Source of the DNA: an uncultured Prevotellaceae bacterium
GTDB taxonomy: Bacteria > Bacteroidota > Bacteroidia > Bacteroidales > Bacteroidaceae
Direction: 5' to 3'
DNA: 36,461 nucleotides
Assembly (NCBI GenBank): GCA_900320045.1
Contig: ONQT01000034.1
Span: 1 to 36,461 of the forward strand
The translations under genes were made by a program, and so were the position numbers. Shown here piece by piece: positions 28,401 to 36,461 of the stretch (the first letter of the stretch is position 1; every line of letters starts with the position of its first letter). The notes beneath the pieces are model-generated. The model was not told the origin of the DNA. It saw only the letters and a list, made by a program, of their open reading frames with translations, and searched no databases.

Positions 28401-30577
28401 CTGATTTCCTCAGAGAACGAGGCAATGGTAAGACTCTTGCCACTACGATTCACGCCTGCATTAGTTACCAAGTCTACATGAGTTTCTCCTGCATCCACAG
28501 AGGCACCGATGTTACCACCGTCCGTACCATAGCGGGCAGCCTGGAAAGAGAGTCGGGTGGGAACGAACGAGAAACCATCCTCGGGAGTCAGCGTCAGCGT
28601 CATGGTATTATCGGCATTGGCTGAGCCTGCCGTCTGCGAACCAGAGCTGTTGCCTACGAAAGTCTGAGTGATGTTAGTCTCGCCAGCCGCACCTTGATAT
28701 ACTTGTGTGCCACTTACTGTCAGCTGAGCGCCTGCCGACCATGTCTTGCCGGCAAAACCTGCAGAGAGTTCGTTGGGGTCCATCACGACGTCGTCGCCCT
28801 GATTCAGACCACCCTTGTCGAGCTTATAAGTAATCGTACCGGGAATGTTCACGCCGGCAGCGTCCTTAGCCTGACCGCCAACCACTACATTAGAGACGCA
28901 CAGCCACTTGCCTGTGGCATTGCTGGTGTACCAAGGATAGACGCGAATCTGCAGTTGGTCGCCCTCCTCCAGCTTGATAACAGGAGCGACATCCACATCG
29001 TTCATCACACCGCTGGCCATCGAAGCAGGCGCATAAATGGTAGTACGCGTCACAAAGCCGTCGGTAGAATAATAGACATGGCACTTCATCCCGCCGCCGC
29101 CGTGTCCACCAACCTTCATCGCAATGTGGTTGATGTCCAACTTGGTAGCGTCAGGACAAGTCACGGTGAACTGCACATACTGGTTGGGGGAGTCGTCCTC
29201 AGCCTTCACCCAGGCACCGCCCTCACTGGTGCTGACCATCAAGCCTTTCTGAGCGTTGTTGCCATACTTCACCATACCCTCTACCTTAGCGTTAGCTGCA
29301 TTGGCCAGACCGTCAATAGCGGGTTCGTCATTGCCGGTCAACGGCCATGTAACGGTAAACGGAGTACCGCCACCCAGTTCAATGGCATTCATCGTTACAT
29401 TGGCAACAATCTGCTTGCTACCGAGTGTAGCAGTCACGGTACCGTTGAACACGCCAACAGCAGTAGCAGCCACCTTGGCATAGAAGGTCTTGATAACCGT
29501 TCCGCTCTCATAACTTACCTCTAAGCTGGTCGACCAGTTCTGCTTGTCAACAGACAACTGTATGCCCTCAGAAGCGGTAATGTTGATCGTTCCCGTAGCA
29601 GGCTCCAGTCCCAAACCAGTGAGTGTCATTTCCTTGGTGCCCGACTGTCCCACATAGACGTCGCCCATATCGGCAGAAGAAGGAGCAATAGAGAGGTCGG
29701 TGGGTATCTCGATATTGTCGGCAAGGATGCCCTTTTCCTTCATGAGCTGGGCGCAGAGGCGTGCAGCCATCAGCGCACCAGTCAGGTTATAGTGCGTATT
29801 GTCGGTCTCAGCACCCTTGTCAAACAAGGCTGCATAACATTTGGCATAATTGCCGTAGCTCTCGTAGAGGCTCTTGGTGGCTGTCGTCATGTCGATGAAC
29901 GACACGCCCAACTCCGTGGCCAACTGCTGCATCTGATAGCTGTAGTCCATCGTATGGTCGCTCTCTGCTATGCTCAGACCACTCTTGAATTCGCCATTGA
30001 CAATGGCGTCATACTTACTGCCCAAGTCGTGGCGACCAGGACGTGTAATCTTGTTATCGCTGCCAAAATAACAACGGCAAACGGCAGAAACGAGAATAGG
30101 TGTGGCACCCTTCTCCTTGACGGCATTGATAATCTGCGCCAGGCACTGCTTATACGTGGTAGAAGGTGTAGTGCCGCGTCCGTCATTCTTCACGGCAGCG
30201 GCATTAGTGGCGTCACCTTTATTAGTATAATACTCCTGCAACTCGAGGTTGTCTATACCATTGTACTTACCGTCGTTGTGCGCAAACTGGATAAGCACAT
30301 AGTCACCGGCTTCCACGCTGTTCTTGGCGTTTTGCCACAATTCGTTGTAGCCACCACGACTGTCACGACCACCTTTGGCGTAGTTGACAGAAGTCCAGCC
30401 GTTGGTCAGGAAGTTACCGAAGTACATTCCCCAACCACGGGTGTTGGTAGCACTCTCGTCGTACGGTGCCATCGTTGAGTCTCCTAACGTGTGCACCTTC
30501 TTGGCTTGCAGATGGATGTTGCCTACCAGAAGGATGGCCAGGACTGCAAGCATCAAGCGAAATAGTTTTTGCTTCAT
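25445..30577 (-). CDS. Bifunctional rhamnogalacturonan acetylesterase / pectin methylesterase, secreted (1710 aa)
   Basis: Start chosen at ATG 30577 (MKQKLFRLMLAVLAILLVG, signal peptide to about 25); the frame extends upstream, but through the promoter. Residues 28-270 form an SGNH/GDSL esterase of the rhamnogalacturonan acetylesterase (CE12) type: GDST (Ser34), GGRDSRG, HND (100-102) and the C-terminal DNTHYN. Beta-rich modules follow, including an InlB-type repeat (about 770-840, GYKFKEW) and a Big_5 domain (about 1142-1240). Residues about 1245-1560 form a CE8 pectin methylesterase: LLYGYQDTW, DYLCGKGDAYF and LGRPWGQG contain the catalytic Gln/Asp/Arg positions. The tail RGLNIIRMSDGTTRKVTVK is a sorting-type C-terminus. 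One secreted protein would remove both acetyl and methyl esters from pectin. Confidence 0.9.
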   Translation of the reverse strand: MKQKLFRLMLAVLAILLVGNIHLQAKKVHTLGDSTMAPYDESATNTRGWGMYFGNFLTNGWTSVNYAKGGRDSRGGYNELWQNAKNSVEAGDYVLIQFAHNDGKYNGIDNLELQEYYTNKGDATNAAAVKNDGRGTTPSTTYKQCLAQIINAVKEKGATPILVSAVCRCYFGSDNKITRPGRHDLGSKYDAIVNGEFKSGLSIAESDHTMDYSYQMQQLATELGVSFIDMTTATKSLYESYGNYAKCYAALFDKGAETDNTHYNLTGALMAARLCAQLMKEKGILADNIEIPTDLSIAPSSADMGDVYVGQSGTKEMTLTGLGLEPATGTINITASEGIQLSVDKQNWSTSLEVSYESGTVIKTFYAKVAATAVGVFNGTVTATLGSKQIVANVTMNAIELGGGTPFTVTWPLTGNDEPAIDGLANAANAKVEGMVKYGNNAQKGLMVSTSEGGAWVKAEDDSPNQYVQFTVTCPDATKLDINHIAMKVGGHGGGGMKCHVYYSTDGFVTRTTIYAPASMASGVMNDVDVAPVIKLEEGDQLQIRVYPWYTSNATGKWLCVSNVVVGGQAKDAAGVNIPGTITYKLDKGGLNQGDDVVMDPNELSAGFAGKTWSAGAQLTVSGTQVYQGAAGETNITQTFVGNSSGSQTAGSANADNTMTLTLTPEDGFSFVPTRLSFQAARYGTDGGNIGASVDAGETHVDLVTNAGVNRSGKSLTIASFSEEISGVTATADNPLKVNFSFLTMNDKKSMGLSNVVIEGTLVGAAAQVTKYVLSTPVEPAEAGSVSRDPDLEQYKEGTVVTLKATKNFGYKFKEWQDATGAQVSTEATTTVTMDAEKTMKAVFETVPVYTVTTDVTNDADRDLGSITLTPNDHDGKYEAGTKITAVANESKIIKFLNWADANENNNAGATREVTVSGNMMLVANYEVQDFIAVFDASTTANYAYSTTAGYPFAADVTWDNERNAKASVVKMSDGSLCYTNDGKTVGTAGTPVVRNRQSVVISQINGLYQNGYHTADIAWQYQFSTKGFTAATFMADMCAKNAATKQYKALISVDGGDFTELKAPWEVTANVVNPIEMALPAEAIGKEQVVIRITGVGDELYSTSYPFDKTFDGLRYSDHSESGVGNVYVMGEAVVVPDQEAPVITATIPAPGATGVSATGKITISFNEKIQAGKANGVATLNGEPMDAIWSNRSVSFSYNNLDYNTQYTFQMPAGFVEDKSGNAYMEAVSIAFTTMNRPSVTKGNYDAVVSTTEELSAAINEANSRGDKNTRYRIFVKKGLYKLPTGETKHYKHTNGKSGAEEVVYWEGDLPDPITYIKAANISLIGEDREATVITQDITNDADMLFNGQFGQAHKYETIAYSPVLQLEGSATGMYFQDITIKSGINDALGRNLAIQDKASKTIYKNTLLYGYQDTWTSNNNTGLYYFEDGQVRGRTDYLCGKGDAYFKNLELLQIASGYAAVPSTPAKVGWVFKDCTFSAEGSGVDGTYTLGRPWGQGTPVAVFIDTKMNVVPKTEGWNEMSGGWPKRFAEFHSVNSKGAAVDLSGRKTIFAETHQNNPVLTAEEAADYSDMTKMFGDWQPTLATEQAPVPTNVIANVTTLTWTGSDYALLYAVCKDGNVVGFTTETTFTVKENGSYAVRAANEMGGLSALSQAVQVTEATGIETVNRESGASVEAIYTIDGKRIQQMQRGLNIIRMSDGTTRKVTVK

Positions 30578-30622
30578 AAGTGTTACTGTTTTGTTATTGA
30601 TTAGTGTTTTGAAATCTGGTGG

Positions 30623-30630
30623 CAAAGGTA
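30623..30630 (-). promoter_or_regulatory. -7 element of the esterase-fusion gene
   Basis: TACCTTTG on the minus strand, about 45 bp upstream of ATG 30577; no good TTTG -33 box at 30651-30654, which suits a promoter that needs an activator. Confidence 0.5.
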
Positions 30631-30672
30631 CGCTAATATATATAACGAGGTGGGGTAAATTTGCACCAAGGA

Positions 30673-30730
30673 GTATGAAAAATGCGTCAAAAGGCCGATT
30701 TTACACCCTCTTGACGCATTTTTACCATAC
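30673..30730 (-). terminator. Long inverted repeat between regulator and esterase genes (terminator or operator)
   Basis: Arms 30673-30690 and 30711-30730 share gtatg and aaaaatgcgtcaa, 18 pairs with a 2-nt bulge, loop 20 nt. On the minus strand it lies 6 bp after the regulator stop and ends in a T5 run, as a terminator would. It also lies 40-100 bp upstream of the esterase promoter, where an AraC-type site could be. Both roles are possible. Confidence 0.6.
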
Positions 30731-30736
30731 TTTGGA

Positions 30737-33034
30737 TTATCTATCTACTCCATTATACTCCGACGGACTCTTGCCATATTTCTGCTTAAAGCAACGTGAG
30801 AAATAGCGGGGGTCAGTATATCCACATTTATAGGATACTTCTGTTACACTCATCACCTGCGACTGACCAACATTAGCACTCAGCATCTGATGCGCTTTCT
30901 CCAACCGGGCATCTATCAGCAGTTGAGTAGCCGTCACTCCCATCAGTGAGCGCAACTTACGATTCAGCGTACTGCGACTGACGGCTGCCATCGAGGCCAT
31001 TTCGTCAATATTAGCACTAGAATTGCCGATATTTTCACTGATGTACTGCTTCACACGCTCCAAGAATCGTCTATCGCTGGTAGAAACCGACAACGGGAGT
31101 ACACTCGCTGTATTCTCGCTGTCGTCATTACCAGAATTCAGTAATGACAGGTATTTTGTCAGCAATTCCTTGCGCTGACGATGAAGTTGGCGTATATAGA
31201 ACGTGGTAAAGACTATCACAGTGATAATTATAAGGATTGCCATCCATGCCAGGGCCTTTGCCCACCATGTTTCGTACCAAAAGGGCAACACAACAATGTG
31301 AAGACTTTTCTGGTTGTTGACCCATCTGCCATAGTGGTCCGTTGACTGCACATCTAACGTGTATTCACCTGGCAAAATGTCGTAAAACGACAACGAGCGC
31401 GAATTGCTGCTATGGCTCCACTGCCCTCCATTCAATCTTACACGATAACAGATAGATGAATTGTCCGTATAGTCAAGTGCAGCATAACCAATAGAGAAGT
31501 TACGCTCGTCTGTATGGATAATCAGAGTATCGTAGTTGACCACTCCAAGATCTGCAGGTTTGCCGCTGATGCGCAATTCCGTAAACACCAGCGGAGGCTT
31601 ATGGCCGCGCGTTTCCAGATGATGCCGCGTGGCCCGATAGGCTCCCTGTTCCTGTCCGAAGATCCAGGATGAGTCAGGCAACAAGGTTGGACGTTCCTCG
31701 GAGAAACGGCATCGCATGTTCCAAAAGTATGAGGCGTAAGTCGTCGTTTGGTCTGACGACGGATTCCATTCCATGAGCCGGTCGGAGCATACGATAAATA
31801 TCTTACCGTCCGACTTGCTCACAATGGCCAGACAAGCATCAGAGGTGAGTGACGAGTTTGCGGTACTGTAGTGTCTAAACGATGGAATATCTGCCAACAG
31901 CGAGTCTTCGCTGATTATATCTATACCATTGTTTTCCATTGCAACCAAGATTTCCCCCTCCCCATAGTTCACCACATCCATGGTAGCATTGCCGGCCAGA
32001 CTCTCTGCACGTCTACCATCGCGAGTGATGCGCCTGAAAGATGTATGCTGTGCGTCATGGCTATTGAGATGTCCCACCAGAAGCCCATTAGTTGTGGCTG
32101 CTATGAGGTTACTGCTTTTAGTGACTAAGAGGCGACGTACCTTGTCATTACCGCCCATACCGAAACAGGATGGACTCGTATCACCTGGATGCTCAACAAA
32201 AAAAATACCACTACCGAACGTTGCCACCCAAAGTCGTCCAGCAAAATCCTCTACTATGTGATAGATACCTTTACCTGCCAGTCCATCACAAGGTATATAC
32301 AATATTTCAAAAGACCCATCTATCCGCTCCCTAAGCCGCAATAGCTTGCCGGGCTTACAGCCTATCCAAACGTCACCCATCTGAGTCTGTAGCATACAAT
32401 AAACGCGATAGCCAAACCTGGTGGGCTGCTTACTAATAACACCGTCCTTGCCAAGAAACCCTATCAACTTATTGTGATGGTCGTAGATGCGCAAGCACTC
32501 ATCCTCTTTGGTAGCCAGCCACCACCGATTCCGTTGATCACGCAGAAAAGCGCGGGCCTGCACATTTTCTGTCCCTGCTATGAGTTGGGCGGGATGATGT
32601 ACGTTTGGAGTCTTTGTACAACCATAGCGTTGTATTTCCCATAAATTACCTTGGTGATCCTTCAAAGTTGTACATTTTGGTATCTCTACCTCGCTGTCGA
32701 TGTTGTAATATTTATAATCTTTGGTATCCAACATAAACAAATCTTGATCTGTCTTGCAGATGATATTGCCAGCATCGTCCAGCATCATCCCACGTATTAC
32801 TTCAGATTGTATATTACTACCATCGCCTGGACTTGTTTTTACCTGCCGAAATTCATAACCGTCATAACGGTTCAACCCATTCCATGTTGATAGCCAAATA
32901 AAACCATGTTGATCTTGCACAATGCTGGAAATCTTCCAGTGTGACAGTCCCGAACTTTCATCATAGGCGACAACAGCCTGTCCTCGGGCAGATAACATAT
33001 AGAGGAATAATAACAGCGTGATTAGTAGTCTCAT
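30737..33034 (-). CDS. Membrane-spanning one-component regulator: Reg_prop-Y_Y_Y-TM-AraC (765 aa)
   Basis: Signal sequence (1-19), then a periplasmic two-component-regulator propeller (about 20-480; repeats such as SSIVQDQHGFIWLSTWNGLNRYDG), a Y_Y_Y domain (about 500-580), one membrane helix (about 595-615), a short linker and an AraC-type DNA-binding domain (about 653-765, two HTH motifs, ending GYTDPRYFSRCFKQKYGKSP). The layout equals the hybrid two-component systems of Bacteroidota, but the histidine kinase, phosphoacceptor and receiver domains are missing: there are only ~37 residues between membrane helix and HTH. The DNA-binding domain must therefore act at the membrane. It probably senses a pectin fragment and controls the esterase-fusion and GH95 genes beside it (inference). 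Confidence 0.9.
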   Translation of the reverse strand: MRLLITLLLFLYMLSARGQAVVAYDESSGLSHWKISSIVQDQHGFIWLSTWNGLNRYDGYEFRQVKTSPGDGSNIQSEVIRGMMLDDAGNIICKTDQDLFMLDTKDYKYYNIDSEVEIPKCTTLKDHQGNLWEIQRYGCTKTPNVHHPAQLIAGTENVQARAFLRDQRNRWWLATKEDECLRIYDHHNKLIGFLGKDGVISKQPTRFGYRVYCMLQTQMGDVWIGCKPGKLLRLRERIDGSFEILYIPCDGLAGKGIYHIVEDFAGRLWVATFGSGIFFVEHPGDTSPSCFGMGGNDKVRRLLVTKSSNLIAATTNGLLVGHLNSHDAQHTSFRRITRDGRRAESLAGNATMDVVNYGEGEILVAMENNGIDIISEDSLLADIPSFRHYSTANSSLTSDACLAIVSKSDGKIFIVCSDRLMEWNPSSDQTTTYASYFWNMRCRFSEERPTLLPDSSWIFGQEQGAYRATRHHLETRGHKPPLVFTELRISGKPADLGVVNYDTLIIHTDERNFSIGYAALDYTDNSSICYRVRLNGGQWSHSSNSRSLSFYDILPGEYTLDVQSTDHYGRWVNNQKSLHIVVLPFWYETWWAKALAWMAILIIITVIVFTTFYIRQLHRQRKELLTKYLSLLNSGNDDSENTASVLPLSVSTSDRRFLERVKQYISENIGNSSANIDEMASMAAVSRSTLNRKLRSLMGVTATQLLIDARLEKAHQMLSANVGQSQVMSVTEVSYKCGYTDPRYFSRCFKQKYGKSPSEYNGVDR

Positions 33035-33065
33035 TTCAGCCTATAATTATAATTTATTGACGTTG

Positions 33066-33073
33066 CAAAGATA
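33066..33073 (-). promoter_or_regulatory. -7 element of the regulator gene
   Basis: TATCTTTG on the minus strand, 32 bp before the ATG at 33034. Just upstream lies aaaaaaaatgcgattt (33075-33090), similar to the aaaaatgcgtcaa arms at 30673-30730. Confidence 0.6.
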
Positions 33074-33179
33074 GAAAAAAAATGCGATTTCAACGACATC
33101 TGACAACAAATTTATTTATTTTGCGCCGTTTTTCATCGCCAATGCGCCAATAATGAACATACATAACAACAGCTTTACC

Positions 33180-33187
33180 TACTTTTG
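33180..33187 (+). promoter_or_regulatory. -7 element of the GH95 gene
   Basis: TACTTTTG, 47 bp before the ATG at 33235; no clear TTTG -33 box, which suits an activator-dependent promoter. The divergent intergenic region 33035-33234 contains both promoters. Confidence 0.6.
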
Positions 33188-33234
33188 CAGCAAATTTCAT
33201 TACTACAACAATTTATAACTTAAAATCAAAAAAG

Positions 33235-36200
33235 ATGAACAAGACAATGAAAAATCTGTTTCACTGGGGATTTCTTTTTCTATTCCTTTTGTGGAATGTA
33301 AACGCCAGCGCCAGTGAAGTTGCTGTAGCAAAGTGGGCGTTCTCTACAGGCTATGATGTAGAGAAAAGCGGTACAACTGCTATCTACACGCCCAACACCT
33401 TAGGTTGGGCACAGATAGCCAACACCAAATGGTCGCAGACGCAGCCTTACTTCCTGCCTAACGAATGCGCAATGGTGCCTGAAGACTGCAAGGTGACCGT
33501 TCACACCAGCGACGGCAAGTGGCAGGTGACCAGCAGCGGTTCGGCTCCCAACTACCTGTTGCGCCTCAACACCGCCAGCATCGACAAGTTCACCGCCAAA
33601 GCCGACTATACCGATGGTAGCAAGCACGACCAGTATTTTGAGGTGTCGTTGCCCACTACGTCGCTCAGCAACATCAAGGTGAACTTCTCCATTGGCGATG
33701 GTTCCAGTTCCAGCACTAAGTTTGGCGTAGTCTACTCCGTTGACGGTGGCACCACCTGGACCGTACTCGACGACTACACCAGCGGTTCACACTGGAACAC
33801 CTACGTCGATGCCACCTACGACCTGCAAGCCGACAACAAACAGCAGCTCATTGTTCGCATGCTCATTCAGTCGGCTTCGAAGACCAGCAACTACAACCTG
33901 AAGTACCTCAACATTCTGGCTGAGGACACACAGGCACCAAAGCTGCTGAGCATCACACCTTCAAATGGTGCCACTGGCGTTCTGAGCAAAGGTAAGGTTG
34001 TCATGCTCTTCAACGAGGGTGTCAGCATCAGCGACGGCACGACAGCTACCCTGACGAACAACACGACACTTCAGAGTCAGTCGCTGCAGCCTGTTATAAA
34101 TATAAATAAGGTGTCGTTTGCCTATTCAGACCTTGACCTGACGACGTCTTACACGCTGACGCTTCCTGCCAACGCCGTTGCCGACCTCGCCGGCAATGTG
34201 CTGACCTCTGCCATCAGCACCAGCTTTACCACGTCGGATGTTCGTCCTATCGACCCCCCAGTACTCGACAGCCACAACCGCCTGTGGTACCACCGGCCTG
34301 CTGCCTATTGGGAAGAAGCCCTGCCTTTAGGCAATGGTCGTTTGGGTGCAATGGTTAGCGGCAGCGTAGCTATCGATACCCTGCAGCTTAACGAGGACAC
34401 CTTCTGGGGACAGTCGCCCAACAGCAACTACAACGCCAATGCCAAGACGGTGCTGAATCAGGTACGTCAGTACATCTTCAACAAAGACTACGTCTCAGCT
34501 CAGAAGCTGGCTATCCCCAACTGGATGTCGCAGGGTTCTCACGGTGCCCAGTATCAGGCAGCCGGCTGTCTGCTCATCGGTTTCCCTGGTCAGCGTTTTG
34601 ACGACGAGGAGGCAGGTCAGACTGACGGCGCACGCGATGCTCAGGGCTATGTACGTTCGCTCAACCTGTCTACGGCAACAGCTACAACCAGCTATGTCGT
34701 TGATGGCGTCACCTATACGCGTACAACATTCACCTCGTTCGACGACAATGTTACCGTAGTCCGCTTGGAGTCCTCAGAGGCAGGCAAGCTGAATTTCAAC
34801 GTCTGCTATGCAGCTCCCAGCAAGACCAATATGGAGAAGCTGGGCATCAACAAGATAACCGCCGACGGCATGATAGAAGCCTCACTCGTGGCAGCGCGCG
34901 AGCAGTCGGAGAACGTTGCTAACAAGATGAACTGCTTTACATTTGTCAAAGTCATCAACGACGGTGGCACACAGACCAACACCACAACACAGAATGTCAT
35001 GCAGGGCGGTCTGGTAGCCGGTGACCCCAAGGCTCCCACCATTGAGGTCAGCAATGCCACCTCTGCCACCATCATCATCTCGTCAGCTACCAATTTCGTC
35101 AACTACAACGACATCAGTGCTGATGCCGAAGCCAAAGCGTTAGGCTACATGACTGCCTATCTGAATAAGCAGAAGAGCTATGATGCCACCTTGAGCGACC
35201 ACACTGCCAAGTATCAGCAGCAGTTTGGACGTGTCAGCCTCGACCTGGGCAGCAACAGCGAACAGGAGAAGAAAGACACAGAGACCCGCATCAAGGAGTT
35301 CCGCTCTACAGCCAATGACCCAGGTCTGATAGCCAACTACTTCCAGTTTGGTCGTTACCTGCTCATCTCGTCGTCACAGCCTGGCACCCAGCCTGCCAAC
35401 CTGCAAGGCTTGTGGAACCCCAATGCCCGTCAGTATCCAGCCTGGGACTCCAAGTACACCACCAACATCAATGTTGAGATGAACTACTGGCCTGCTGAGG
35501 TGGCAAACCTCTCCGAGTGCCATGACCCCTTCGTACAGATGGTCAAGGATGTCAGCGTTACTGGTGCCGAGACTGCTCAGCAGATGTATGGCGCACGTGG
35601 CTGGGCCCTGCACCACAATACAGACATCTGGCGCACCACAGGTGCTGTCGACAACAACTCCGTGGGCGTTTGGCCAACGTGCAATGCGTGGTTCTGCTCA
35701 CACCTCTGGGAGAAGTACCTCTTCTCTGGCGACAAGACCTATCTGGCTGACATCTACCCCGTGCTGAAGGGCTGTGCCCAGTTCTTCCAGGACTTCCTGG
35801 TGCAAGATCCCAACACAGGTTACATGGTGGTATGCCCCTCCAACTCGCCTGAGAACCATCCTGGTCAGGCCTCTTATACCGACGATGCCGGCAAGACCCA
35901 GAACTGTGCCATCTTTGGTGGTGTGGCTATGGATAACCAGATGGTTTACGACGTGCTGAAGAATACTGCTGAGGCTGCCCGCACCCTGGGTGTCGATGGC
36001 GACTTTGCCCAGCAACTTGACGACCTGAAGGCACAGCTCACCCCCTATAAGATTGGAAAGTACGGCCAGATACAGGAGTGGCAGGAAGACTGGGATCGCG
36101 AGAACAACTCACACCGCCACCTGTCACACCTCTGGGGTGCCTATCCCGGCAATCAAGTGTCACCCTACGTCAATGCCACCGTCTATCAAGGTGTTCACAA

Positions 36201-36461
36201 GTCGCTCGTAGGTCGTGGCGATGCAGCCCGTGGCTGGTCAATGGGTTGGAAGGTATGTCAGTGGGCACGTATGCTCGACGGCGACCATGCGCTGGACATC
36301 ATCAAGAATCAGCTGCGCCTGATGGATCCCAACGCTACCATGAACGATGCCGACGGTGGCACCTATGCCAATATGTTCGATGCACATGCCCCCTTCCAGA
36401 TTGACGGCAACTTCGGCTGCTGTGCCGGCATTGCCGAGATGCTGCTGCAGAGTCATGCAGG
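33235..36461 (+). CDS. GH95 alpha-L-fucosidase-like glycoside hydrolase, 3' end outside window (at least 1075 aa)
   Basis: Open to the window edge. Signal peptide about 1-28 (MKNLFHWGFLFLFLLWNVNA). A beta-rich N-terminal domain (about 30-230) and a Big_5 domain (about 233-335, SITPSNGATGV) precede the GH95 core from about 348 (RLWYHRPAAYWEEALPLGNG, LQLNEDTFWGQSP). Catalytic-site features of the family are present: CPSNSPENH (Asn870, Asn874), QEWQEDWD (Glu948) and QIDGNFGCCAGIAEMLLQS (Asp1057, just before the window ends). GH95 enzymes remove alpha-1,2-L-fucose or alpha-L-galactose from xyloglucan, pectin side chains or host glycans; which one cannot be told here. Divergent from its likely regulator. 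Confidence 0.92.
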   Translation, partial: MNKTMKNLFHWGFLFLFLLWNVNASASEVAVAKWAFSTGYDVEKSGTTAIYTPNTLGWAQIANTKWSQTQPYFLPNECAMVPEDCKVTVHTSDGKWQVTSSGSAPNYLLRLNTASIDKFTAKADYTDGSKHDQYFEVSLPTTSLSNIKVNFSIGDGSSSSTKFGVVYSVDGGTTWTVLDDYTSGSHWNTYVDATYDLQADNKQQLIVRMLIQSASKTSNYNLKYLNILAEDTQAPKLLSITPSNGATGVLSKGKVVMLFNEGVSISDGTTATLTNNTTLQSQSLQPVININKVSFAYSDLDLTTSYTLTLPANAVADLAGNVLTSAISTSFTTSDVRPIDPPVLDSHNRLWYHRPAAYWEEALPLGNGRLGAMVSGSVAIDTLQLNEDTFWGQSPNSNYNANAKTVLNQVRQYIFNKDYVSAQKLAIPNWMSQGSHGAQYQAAGCLLIGFPGQRFDDEEAGQTDGARDAQGYVRSLNLSTATATTSYVVDGVTYTRTTFTSFDDNVTVVRLESSEAGKLNFNVCYAAPSKTNMEKLGINKITADGMIEASLVAAREQSENVANKMNCFTFVKVINDGGTQTNTTTQNVMQGGLVAGDPKAPTIEVSNATSATIIISSATNFVNYNDISADAEAKALGYMTAYLNKQKSYDATLSDHTAKYQQQFGRVSLDLGSNSEQEKKDTETRIKEFRSTANDPGLIANYFQFGRYLLISSSQPGTQPANLQGLWNPNARQYPAWDSKYTTNINVEMNYWPAEVANLSECHDPFVQMVKDVSVTGAETAQQMYGARGWALHHNTDIWRTTGAVDNNSVGVWPTCNAWFCSHLWEKYLFSGDKTYLADIYPVLKGCAQFFQDFLVQDPNTGYMVVCPSNSPENHPGQASYTDDAGKTQNCAIFGGVAMDNQMVYDVLKNTAEAARTLGVDGDFAQQLDDLKAQLTPYKIGKYGQIQEWQEDWDRENNSHRHLSHLWGAYPGNQVSPYVNATVYQGVHKSLVGRGDAARGWSMGWKVCQWARMLDGDHALDIIKNQLRLMDPNATMNDADGGTYANMFDAHAPFQIDGNFGCCAGIAEMLLQSHA

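Noticed and set aside
30578-30625. Earlier start for the pectin esterase fusion
   Set aside because: It would overlap the -7 promoter element and put 16 residues before a perfect signal peptide.

Overview
The window looks like a chromosomal segment of a Bacteroidota bacterium, most likely a gut or rumen Prevotella-like member of the Bacteroidales. Four things point there: many genes are preceded by the Bacteroidota promoter pattern TTTG-N18-20-TAnnTTTG; there is a BspA-type leucine-rich-repeat surface protein; several secreted proteins end in a similar basic C-terminal motif; and carbohydrate-active enzymes sit beside a Reg_prop/Y_Y_Y-AraC membrane regulator. The genus is inferred from gene content, not from a search.

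Layout. 1-1914: 3' part of an AT-rich BspA-like gene (cut by the window edge). 1915-7680: accessory stretch with a candidate small RNA, a 66-aa acidic/poly-Gly peptide gene, a 1093-aa secreted MBG/Ig-like repeat protein (minus strand), a roughly 425-nt pseudoknotted and terminator-ended RNA or leader upstream of it, dispersed 41-bp repeats, and a truncated RhuM-like gene. 7684-9294: secreted endonuclease I. 9303-12630 (minus strand): a compact housekeeping operon dapB-lepB-degenerate S26 paralogue-wbqC. 12739-25390 (plus strand): THUMP-like methyltransferase, GNAT-like protein, DNA topoisomerase IV subunit B (frameshifted), S41 C-terminal processing protease, then sufC-sufD-SpoIIE/PP2C phosphatase-sufS-dusB. 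25445-36461: pectin/fucoside locus with a rhamnogalacturonan acetylesterase-pectin methylesterase fusion (minus), a membrane-anchored AraC regulator without a kinase (minus) and, divergently, a GH95 alpha-L-fucosidase-like enzyme cut by the right edge.

How the genes work together. The suf genes build Fe-S clusters, but sufB is not in the window and a phosphatase separates sufD from sufS. The right-hand locus should remove acetyl and methyl esters from pectin and a terminal L-fucose or L-galactose. Its regulator carries a periplasmic sensor on the same chain as the DNA-binding domain.

The most unusual signal cuts across these regions. Small palindromes and short-period tandem repeats lie at gene junctions and inside conserved genes without breaking frame. 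They make up the signal-peptide core of the S41 protease, two extra segments in SufS, one in SufD, and the 3' ends of the S26 paralogue and the phosphatase gene. This resembles in-frame palindromic elements known from other bacteria. The second strongest signal is the pseudoknotted RNA at 6236-6661, where G-U pairs work only on the minus strand.
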